Shown here one piece after another: positions 39,716-46,156 of a stretch of DNA of 47,395 bases (position 1 is its first letter; every line of letters starts with the position of its first letter). The notes beneath the pieces are model-generated. The model searched no databases and was not told the DNA's origin. It was given only the letters and a program-made list of their open reading frames with translations. This DNA comes from Pseudomonadota bacterium (lineage in GTDB: Bacteria; Pseudomonadota; Gammaproteobacteria; Xanthomonadales; Xanthomonadaceae). The stretch covers positions 1 through 47,395 of the forward strand of contig JAEWFT010000031.1 in NCBI GenBank assembly GCA_023388715.1, in the 5' to 3' direction. A program made the position numbers and the translations under genes.

Positions 39716-41595
39716 GTTGGACTCTCCAGGACGAGCGTGGTGAAAGGAATGCGCTGGCGGATGCGTTCCAGCTGGCGCCTGGCCAGCGGACGCGCGAGGA
39801 ATTCGGGTTGCACCAGGGCCGGGTGCAGCAGGCCGCGCTGGCGCAGTTCGGCGACCACCGGCAGGTGGTGCTCGGCGATCTTGCCCAGCCACAGCGGGGC
39901 CAGGTCGCCGCCATCGGCGACGTAGTCGATCACCTGCAGCAGCCCGCGCAGGTAGATCGCATCCTTGGTCAGGCCACCGGAGCGATACACCCGGGCGACG
40001 ATGTTGAACGCGCCGCGCGGCGAGAAGGCATGTTCCTCGCGCAGCAGGCGGTAGGCCTCGACGAACCCCGCACCGCCCAGCATTGCCTCGACCACCAGCA
40101 CGCGGGCGGCCAGCAGCCGCAGACGCGCATCGGTCAGGCCGTCGACCAGCAGTTCGGCGAACACGCCCAGGCCTTCCTGCAGCCCCTCGTAGCCGGCCAG
40201 GCCGGAGCCGAAGATGCCAAGCGGCTGGCGGTTGCCGTTCACCGCGGTCACCAGGTGGACGCCGATCTCGTGCTGCAGCAGGGCGTCGAGGCGGCCACGC
40301 GGAAGCCGGGTCGCGGTGGAGACCAGCAGGCGGGTGCCGCTGACCATCAGCCCCATGCCGATGTCCTCGCGCAGGCACACGCGGGCGTCGAACCCGGGTG
40401 CCTGCCGGCGGTAGCGGGCGATCACCAGCTTTGCCGCGTGCTCCACCGCGTGGCAGTCCAGCGCGGTGTCATCACTGGCAGGCTTGGACCCCGGGGCGAC
40501 CCCGGCCAGGATCGCCGTGGCGAACTCGCGCAGCGCCGCATCGACCGGGCCGTACAGCAGGATCGAGGCATGCTTGAAGTCCGCGCTGTTGCGCTGCTGC
40601 AGCAGCAGCAGCTGCAGGTCGATCTCGCGGCGCTTCTCTGCAAACAGCTGCTCCAGCACCGGATCTTCGGCGGCGTGTACGTCGATCTCGTACAGCGCGC
40701 GCTTGGCGTGCTCGGGATCGACCGTCAGCGGCCGGTAGCGGAACACCGGGGGTTTCGCGCACTTGCTCGCCATGAACTGCTCGTAGGCGTCGGTGCTGTT
40801 GATTGGCGAGACTCCGAGCAGGAAATCGAACGAGCGGCCAATGCCATCCAGCGAACGGTCGATCCGCAGCGCCGCTTCCACCAGCCGGCTGCGTCCGTAA
40901 GCGCGGTGGTGGCGCGGCGCCTCGGGGACGGTCGCGCGCACGAAGGCGGCGCAGGCCTGCAGCACCGCATCGAAGCTCGCGCTTTCCAGCGCATTGCGCA
41001 CCTGCGGGTAGACGCGGTTCTCATCGCCGCGGACGCGATGGATCTGCGGCAGTCCGAGGCTGATCTGGGAGACGCCGTCCAGCCCGTCCAGCAGGGCCGC
41101 GAAGGCAGGCTCCTCGTTCGCATGCTCGACATGCTCGACCTTGGGCTTGCGCAGGTCGATCTCGACCGCCGCCAGCGCATCGGCCAGGCAGCGCGCGGCC
41201 GCCTGCGCCGGGGCGTCGGCACTGGCGCCCAGCACGAAGCGGAAGTGTTCGAGACGCGCGCTGGCATCGTCCAGGCTGCGATCCACCGGCAGGTCGTACA
41301 GGGTGATCACCAGGAACTGTTGCCCGGCTTGGCGCTGGCTGGCCAGCACCGTGCGCAGGGTCTCCATCGCGGCATGGTCGGCGTCGGGCTGGTCCGGCCA
41401 GACGATCCCGGAAGCGCTGACCGTGGCGACCCGGCGCGCAATGCCGAGGCCGTCATCGTCGTAGCGGTTCAACACCACGAAGGGCAGGGGGCGGTCGATG
41501 TAGGCACGCCCCCCGTCCGGCAGCGCGTGCAGCCAGGCCTCGTCGCGCCCGAACGGCTGGCCGCTGGCTTCCGCGCGCTGGCGGTTCTCAGCCAT
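39709..41595 (-). CDS. DUF1704 / QEGLA-motif metallopeptidase
   Basis: A 628-residue protein. Residues about 255-625 match the family annotated as 'flavohemoglobin expression-modulating QEGLA motif protein': FLLGVSPINSTDAYEQF, RLDALLQHEIGVHLVT (HExxxH at 442-447), GSGLAGYEGLQEGLGVFAE (the QEGL motif at 473-476). The same HExxxH arrangement is known from the eukaryotic DUF1704 carboxypeptidases that remove C-terminal tyrosine from tubulin. The first 250 residues are an N-terminal domain I do not recognise. It overlaps the neighbouring genes by 8 and 7 bp. Confidence 0.85.
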   Translation of the reverse strand: MAENRQRAEASGQPFGRDEAWLHALPDGGRAYIDRPLPFVVLNRYDDDGLGIARRVATVSASGIVWPDQPDADHAAMETLRTVLASQRQAGQQFLVITLYDLPVDRSLDDASARLEHFRFVLGASADAPAQAAARCLADALAAVEIDLRKPKVEHVEHANEEPAFAALLDGLDGVSQISLGLPQIHRVRGDENRVYPQVRNALESASFDAVLQACAAFVRATVPEAPRHHRAYGRSRLVEAALRIDRSLDGIGRSFDFLLGVSPINSTDAYEQFMASKCAKPPVFRYRPLTVDPEHAKRALYEIDVHAAEDPVLEQLFAEKRREIDLQLLLLQQRNSADFKHASILLYGPVDAALREFATAILAGVAPGSKPASDDTALDCHAVEHAAKLVIARYRRQAPGFDARVCLREDIGMGLMVSGTRLLVSTATRLPRGRLDALLQHEIGVHLVTAVNGNRQPLGIFGSGLAGYEGLQEGLGVFAELLVDGLTDARLRLLAARVLVVEAMLGGAGFVEAYRLLREEHAFSPRGAFNIVARVYRSGGLTKDAIYLRGLLQVIDYVADGGDLAPLWLGKIAEHHLPVVAELRQRGLLHPALVQPEFLARPLARRQLERIRQRIPFTTLVLESPTC

Positions 41596-42391
41596 CCAGC
41601 AGGCCGCGCGCGGTGTCGGCGACGTGCGTCATGAAGGCGCGCATGGCGGCCAGCTCCGGCTGATCCGCAACGCCGGTCCACTCGTCCATGAAGAACTTCT
41701 TGAACTCGATCGCGATCGCGCAGCCGGTCCCCGGGTAGCGTCCATGCACGAAGCGCGTCTGCTCGCCCCTGCCCTGGAAGGCGATGTTCTCGCGCACGTC
41801 TAGCCGGCGGCCGTTGAAGTCGAAGCCGCGCATCGCCTCCATCAGCGGATCCAGCAGGAAGGCCCACTGGGCGCGCGGCATCGAGAAGGTACCGATGTTG
41901 ATGTCCGGCGCCTGTTCCTGGGCGGTGGCCGGCAGCCCGGCACCGTCGCGGCGGTGGTTGTAGCTGTGCACGTCCAGCAGCACGAAGCGGCCATGGCTGG
42001 CGGCGATGTCGTCCAGCAGCTGTCCCAGCATCGCGTAGTAGGCGCGATGCAGGCGCCGCGAACGCTCGATCGCGTCCTGGCCCGGCGCCGCCCGCCATAC
42101 GGACAGGCCCCAGCTCTGCTCCGGCGTCAGGTAGATCGCGTCGTCGAGGTTGCGGTTGAGGTCGACCTCGAAACGCGAACGGTGCACGACCACATGGGTC
42201 GGCACCTCGGTGAGGGCCTGCCCGGTGAACGGATCCTCCTCGCGCAGGCGATCCTCGTCGCTGAGCGCCATCGCCTGCGCAACCTCGCGCCGCAACGCGT
42301 GCCCGTCATGGATGGCGGTCGCGACGATCGGGTCGTCGCCACGCTGCACCGTCCACCACGGGGAATCGGGAAGGGGAGCCTTGGGTTGCAT
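41588..42391 (-). CDS. N-formylglutamate amidohydrolase-like protein
   Basis: A 267-residue predicted zinc amidohydrolase. It has AIHDGHALR (26-34), VVVHRSRFEVDLNRN (67-81), FVLLDVHSYNHRR (136-148) and CAIAIEFKKFFMDEWTG (224-240), as in the FGase family, which hydrolyses N-formylglutamate in histidine breakdown. No hut genes are near, so the substrate may be different, perhaps another N-acylated amino acid. First gene of the overlapping minus-strand operon. ATG 42391 is chosen as the frame's longer N-terminus does not look like the family. Confidence 0.83.
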   Translation of the reverse strand: MQPKAPLPDSPWWTVQRGDDPIVATAIHDGHALRREVAQAMALSDEDRLREEDPFTGQALTEVPTHVVVHRSRFEVDLNRNLDDAIYLTPEQSWGLSVWRAAPGQDAIERSRRLHRAYYAMLGQLLDDIAASHGRFVLLDVHSYNHRRDGAGLPATAQEQAPDINIGTFSMPRAQWAFLLDPLMEAMRGFDFNGRRLDVRENIAFQGRGEQTRFVHGRYPGTGCAIAIEFKKFFMDEWTGVADQPELAAMRAFMTHVADTARGLLDG

Positions 42392-42471
42392 CCATCGCAC
42401 TGTGGCGCGGCCATCGTCGAAACGACGTGTACGCAGTCGGCCAACGCAGGGAGCGCGCGTAGAATGCGCGC

Positions 42472-43398
42472 ATGCAGGATCAAGCAACGAATCAGCCGAT
42501 CGGAATCCCGGGCGTGCCATGGGGCGCAGGGGAGAAGGACGCGTGGCGCACTCGCCAGCGCAAGCAGCGCGATTACCGTGACGACGTGGTGGCGCGCATC
42601 GATCGACTGCGCGGACGCTTCGAGGTAATCGAGTACGGCGTGCTGGAGTACGGCGCGGACGGGAATTTTCCGCTGCTCGCGCTGCGCAGCCGGGACTGGG
42701 ATGACCACCGGCCCACCATGCTCGTCACTGGCGGGGTGCACGGCTACGAAACCAGCGGCGTTCACGGCGCGCTGCTGTTCGCGCAGGCCCATGCCGACGC
42801 CTATGCCGGTCGTGCCAACCTGCTGCTGGCGCCCTGCGTCAGCCCCTGGGGCTACGAGCGCATCCAGCGCTGGAACCCGCTGGCGCTGGATCCCAACCGC
42901 AGTTTCCACGCCGACAGCCCGGCCGCGGAATCCGCTGCATTGTTCGCACTGGTGCGGCCGTTGCGCGGCAAGGTGATGGTGCACATCGACCTGCACGAGA
43001 CCACCGACAGCGACGAGAGCGAATTCCGCCCCGCGCTGGCCGCCCGCGACGGCAAGCCGCACGAGCCAGGCTCCGTCCCGGATGGCTTCTACCTGGTCGA
43101 CGATGTGCACAAACCGCAGCCCGCGTTTCAGCAGGCGATCATCGCGGCAGTAGCGAGTTTGACCCACATCGCACCCGCGGATGCCGACGGCACCATCATT
43201 GGCTCGCCGGTGGTCGCGCCCGGGGTCATCGAGTATCCGGTGGGGCCACTTGGCCTGTGCGCTGGCATCAGCGGCGCGCGCTATACCACGACCACCGAGG
43301 TCTACCCGGACAGCCGGCGCGCCAATCCGGAGCAATGCAACCTAGCGCAGGCGACCGCCGTCATAGCGGCGATCGACTACGCGCTGCAGCACCGCTGA
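42472..43398 (+). CDS. M14 (AstE/AspA-like) metallocarboxypeptidase
   Basis: A 308-residue zinc enzyme of the succinylglutamate desuccinylase/aspartoacylase branch of family M14. Metal ligands lie in VTGGVHGYETSG (His90, Glu93) and VHIDLHETTD (His175). NPLALDPNRSFH carries the substrate-binding Asn-Arg pair. It probably removes an acyl group or a terminal amino acid. It is divergent from the FGase-like gene, with only 80 bp between them, so both may share a control region. An intergenic hairpin follows its stop. Confidence 0.85.
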   Translation: MQDQATNQPIGIPGVPWGAGEKDAWRTRQRKQRDYRDDVVARIDRLRGRFEVIEYGVLEYGADGNFPLLALRSRDWDDHRPTMLVTGGVHGYETSGVHGALLFAQAHADAYAGRANLLLAPCVSPWGYERIQRWNPLALDPNRSFHADSPAAESAALFALVRPLRGKVMVHIDLHETTDSDESEFRPALAARDGKPHEPGSVPDGFYLVDDVHKPQPAFQQAIIAAVASLTHIAPADADGTIIGSPVVAPGVIEYPVGPLGLCAGISGARYTTTTEVYPDSRRANPEQCNLAQATAVIAAIDYALQHR

Positions 43399-43403
43399 AG
43401 GCG

Positions 43404-43427
43404 CACGCCCGCCGGGCGGCGGGCGTG
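43404..43427. terminator. Hairpin between convergent genes
   Basis: CACGCCCGCC and its perfect reverse complement GGCGGGCGTG enclose a GGGC loop, 5 bp after the stop of the M14 gene and 14 bp from the end of the convergent gene. There is no T-run. It may serve both directions. Confidence 0.6.
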
Positions 43428-43440
43428 GCCATGCCGACGG

Positions 43441-43941
43441 TCAGCGCTTTCGGCGTCCGCCGCGCAACTTGACCGTGGCGACATCGTCCTCGTAGCTCTG
43501 CTTGGGGTCGACGCCCACCATCATCTTCAACCCGGCCCACAGGCTGTTCTCATTGCGCCAGATCTCCGCTGCGTCGGGATCGAAGCGCAGCAGGCGCAGC
43601 TTCGGATCGTCCTGGCCTTCCTCGTACCAGGCCGCCACCCAGGGATTCCACAGCCGGTCGATGACGGCTGGGTCGTTGTCCATGGACAGCGTGCCCCCCG
43701 CGGTGGCGAACAGCTCGTGGCCCTTGGAGGCCAGCATCAGCAGGCCCGGGCGTGGTTTGCGCGCCACGGCCTGGGCCAGGTCGTTCTCGCGCGCGGTGAA
43801 GAACCACAAAGGGCCGCGGTCGTTCTCCGCCAGCGCCGTCATCGGACGCGGATACACGCCCTCGCATGCCAGCATCACCGTGCGATCGCCGTTGATCGCC
43901 TTCCAGAACGCTTCCTGCAACTCCCCGGCATTACCCGCCAT
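43441..43941 (-). CDS. Pyridoxamine 5'-phosphate oxidase-like stress protein
   Basis: A 166-residue protein of the FMN-binding split-barrel family (general stress protein 26 type). Typical parts: VYPRPMTALAENDRGPLWFF, GLLMLASKGHELFATAGGTL, DRLWNPWVAAWYEEG and LRLLRFDPDAAEIWR. It is expected to bind a flavin and is often induced by oxidative or salt stress. GGGAG precedes the ATG at 43941. Confidence 0.85.
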   Translation of the reverse strand: MAGNAGELQEAFWKAINGDRTVMLACEGVYPRPMTALAENDRGPLWFFTARENDLAQAVARKPRPGLLMLASKGHELFATAGGTLSMDNDPAVIDRLWNPWVAAWYEEGQDDPKLRLLRFDPDAAEIWRNENSLWAGLKMMVGVDPKQSYEDDVATVKLRGGRRKR

Positions 43942-44068
43942 CGTCCGCACTCCCGTGTCATGTGGTGGCCCGTTGTAGCGGGCGCCGGGTGACGGTCCCG
44001 CCAAGCTTCCGTTAGCCCGATGTGGGGCGGCTGCTATCGTGCGCATTCTTGCCACTCGGGAAATTCCC

Positions 44069-44416
44069 ATGGTCCAGCGCATCGATGCCGGCCCGCGCAT
44101 GTCGGAAGCCACCCTCCACGGCGGTGTGGTCTATCTCGCGGGGCAGGTCCCGGAAACCCTGGATGCAGGCATCGAGGTCCAGACCGCGGAGGTGCTGGCC
44201 GCGATCGACGCGTTGCTGGCGCAGGCGGGCAGCGACAAGGCCCGGATCCTGCGCGCGCAGGTGTACCTGGCCGACATCGCCGACTTCGACGGCATGAACC
44301 GCGCCTGGGACGCGTGGGTGGTGCCCGGGCAGGCGCCGGCGCGCGCCACGGTGGAGGCGCGGCTGGCGGACCCGGGCTGGAAGGTCGAGATCGTGGTGAC
44401 GGCGGCGCTGGGCTGA
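44069..44416 (+). CDS. RidA (YjgF/YER057c) family protein
   Basis: A 115-residue trimeric deaminase-type protein. Seen: GPRMSEATLHGGVVYLAGQV, QTAEVLAAIDALLAQAG, ILRAQVYLADIADFDGMNRA and APARATVEARLADPGWKVEI. The conserved arginine in the segment PARATVEA is the residue that binds the substrate carboxylate in RidA, which hydrolyses reactive enamines and imines. It belongs to a subgroup distinct from E. coli RidA. The ATG at 44069 is the family-like start. Confidence 0.88.
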   Translation: MVQRIDAGPRMSEATLHGGVVYLAGQVPETLDAGIEVQTAEVLAAIDALLAQAGSDKARILRAQVYLADIADFDGMNRAWDAWVVPGQAPARATVEARLADPGWKVEIVVTAALG

Positions 44417-44473
44417 GGGCAAGACAAGCCGGGCGGGCCGGCGCATACTCGCCGCCTGGGGAGGAACACGACG

Positions 44474-44659
44474 ATGAACGCAAACGTCGGAATGGTCGAC
44501 AAGTGGCTGCGGATCGGCTTGGGGATCGCGCTGATCGTGTGGGCGGCAACGGGCGGACCCGCATGGGCCTGGCTGGGCATCGTCCCGCTGCTCACCGGGC
44601 TCTTCAGGTTCTGCCCTGCCTACCGCTTGCTTGGCATCAATACCTGCGGCCGGGGCTGA
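44474..44659 (+). CDS. DUF2892 small membrane protein
   Basis: A 61-residue protein: MNANVGMVDKWLRIGLGIAL then a second hydrophobic stretch (WAWLGIVPLLTGLFRF) and CPAYRLLGINTCGRG. This is the YgaP C-terminal-like module DUF2892, with the conserved CPAY..LG..T pattern and two cysteines. Often linked to rhodanese or sulphur metabolism, here alone. GGAGGAA precedes the ATG. Confidence 0.85.
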   Translation: MNANVGMVDKWLRIGLGIALIVWAATGGPAWAWLGIVPLLTGLFRFCPAYRLLGINTCGRG

Positions 44660-44663
44660 CCGC

Positions 44664-45158
44664 ATGCCAGGCGGTGGCCGCCGCTGGGCGTTGTGCGCCG
44701 CCTGCGCGGCGCTGGTCGCGTGTGCGACGACTGCACCTCCGCCGGTGGTGCCGGCGGATGCCGCCGCGGGGCTAATCCAGCGGACCGGCGCGGACGCGCG
44801 CGGGATGCGCCGCTTCGTGCTGGTGGTGCTGAAGTCGGGCCCGACGCCGGTGGCGGGCGAGGAGGCGCGCAAGGCGATGTTTGCCGGCCATTTCGCCAAC
44901 ATGGCGCGCTGGAGCGAGGCAGGCAAGCTGGTGCTGGCGGGGCCCTTCAGCCAGGATCCGTCGGGCTGGCGCGGCCTCTACGTGTTCGCGGTGGCCGACG
45001 CGGCCGAGGCGCGCGCGCTCACCGAGACCGATCCGGTGATCGTGCAGGGCGAAATGGTCGCCGAGTACCACGACTGGTATGGCTCGGTGGCCCTGATGCT
45101 GCTGCCGGGGCAGCACGCGGAGATCGAGCGGCAGGCCCGGCTGGCCGCCGCGGACTGA
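44664..45158 (+). CDS. YciI-like domain lipoprotein
   Basis: A 164-residue protein. Lipobox LVA-C near residue 20 predicts lipid anchoring. The rest is a YciI-type ferredoxin-like domain: RRFVLVVLKSGPTP, HFANMARWSEAGKLVLAGPF, GLYVFAVADAAEARALTETD and DPVIVQGEMVAEYHDW. Secreted YciI proteins are less common than cytoplasmic ones. It starts 4 bp after the DUF2892 stop, so both are probably co-transcribed. Its TGA abuts the stop of the convergent peroxiredoxin gene. Confidence 0.8.
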   Translation: MPGGGRRWALCAACAALVACATTAPPPVVPADAAAGLIQRTGADARGMRRFVLVVLKSGPTPVAGEEARKAMFAGHFANMARWSEAGKLVLAGPFSQDPSGWRGLYVFAVADAAEARALTETDPVIVQGEMVAEYHDWYGSVALMLLPGQHAEIERQARLAAAD

Positions 45159-45722
45159 TCACGTCGCGGGCTTGCGAGGTGCCTTCTTGGCGACCTTGAG
45201 CGCCTGCACCGCCTCCAGCGTCCGCTTCACGTGCTGGTTGGGGTTCATGTCGTCGTGGACCAGGCGAATGGTCCCGTCCTGGCCGATCACGTACGACGTC
45301 CGGCTGGACCAGGACGGCTTGAGCGCCAGGGTGGCGTCGTACTGCTTGGCGATCCTGGCGCCTTCATCGGCGGCCACCGGGAACTTGCCCGCGCAGGTCT
45401 CGGTATTGGCGGAAAAGGTGGCAAGGGTGTCGAGGTTGCCCGCGGTCACCCCGATCACGCTGGCCCCGGCGGCCTTGAACCTGTCGATGGCCTGCGAGAA
45501 CAGCGCGGCCTCCACGTTGCAGCCGGGCGTGTTGGCCGCCGGGAAGAAGTAGAGCACCACCGGGCCACGCTTGAGCGCATCGCCGAGGTCATAGGTGAAC
45601 TGCTCACCGGCGAGATAGGCAGGGGCGTTGAAATCGGGGGCCTTGGCACCGATCTTGAGCGCAGCCATGGCCGGCAGCGATGCGGCGATGCACAGGATGA
45701 ACAGGGCGGAGCGAAGGCGCAT
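45159..45722 (-). CDS. Exported Bcp/AhpC-type peroxiredoxin
   Basis: A 187-residue thiol peroxidase with a signal peptide (SALFILCIAASLPAMAA). The catalytic cysteine is in FFPAANTPGCNVE (Cys68), and a second cysteine in TETCAGKFPV (Cys110) may resolve the disulphide. The domain pattern (KAPDFNAP, VIGVTAGNLDTLATF, YVIGQDGTIRLVHDD) fits Bcp/TlpA-like members of the AhpC-TSA family. It should reduce peroxides in the periplasm. AAGGGA precedes the ATG. Confidence 0.86.
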   Translation of the reverse strand: MRLRSALFILCIAASLPAMAALKIGAKAPDFNAPAYLAGEQFTYDLGDALKRGPVVLYFFPAANTPGCNVEAALFSQAIDRFKAAGASVIGVTAGNLDTLATFSANTETCAGKFPVAADEGARIAKQYDATLALKPSWSSRTSYVIGQDGTIRLVHDDMNPNQHVKRTLEAVQALKVAKKAPRKPAT

Positions 45723-45817
45723 GGCGGCGGTCCCTTGGAGGCGAGTCTCCAACGATACTCGCATGGCATTGGCGCGGGGTGGCCTACGCTCGCGGTGGAT
45801 GAACGAAGGAGGCTGAA

Positions 45818-46084
45818 ATGGCGACCGGTTGGGCAGGCGATGGCGCGGTCCAGGAGCAGATCGACGCCACCATCAAGGACGGCATCGACCGCGCGCGCAG
45901 CCGCTTGCCGGTGGGCGAGAGCCTGCGCCAGTGCGAGGAGTGCGACGCCGCGATCCCGGAAGCGCGCCGCCAGGCCGTGCCGGGCGTGCGCCTGTGCATC
46001 ACCTGCCAGTCGGCCCGCGATGAGGAAGAGGCGGGCTTCGCCGGCTACAACCGCCGCGGCAGCAAGGACAGCCAGTTGCGCTGA
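45818..46084 (+). CDS. DksA/TraR C4-type zinc-finger protein (YbiI-like)
   Basis: An 88-residue protein. The zinc finger has CEECDAAIPEARRQAVPGVR followed by LCITCQ, so four cysteines in two pairs. The short helix before it replaces the long coiled coil of full DksA, so direct insertion in the RNA polymerase channel is doubtful. AAGGAGG precedes the ATG. A strong terminator follows. Confidence 0.86.
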   Translation: MATGWAGDGAVQEQIDATIKDGIDRARSRLPVGESLRQCEECDAAIPEARRQAVPGVRLCITCQSARDEEEAGFAGYNRRGSKDSQLR

Positions 46085-46100
46085 TCGCAAGCGCGGATCC

Positions 46101-46141
46101 GCAACAGGAAACGCCCGGCATTGCCGGGCGTTTCCTGTTGC
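46101..46141. terminator. Bidirectional rho-independent terminator
   Basis: An almost perfect 41-bp inverted repeat: CAACAGGAAACGCCCGGC, ATT loop, then the exact complement. It is followed by a moderately T-rich side on each strand and sits between the zinc-finger gene (+) and the Gln/Arg-rich protein gene (-), serving both. Confidence 0.85.
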
Positions 46142-46156
46142 GGCGCAGGAGCGCCC

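Noticed and set aside
37475..41634. Long plus-strand frames of 816 and 608 codons opposite the ATP-grasp, DUF1704 and methyltransferase genes
   Set aside because: Composition is rich in Arg, Gln, His and Gly with no motif, while the minus strand encodes clear families.
41588..42391. A histidine-degradation role for the FGase-like gene
   Set aside because: No hut genes (urocanase, histidase, imidazolonepropionase) are adjacent. The amidohydrolase at 11476 is exported and not a hut enzyme.
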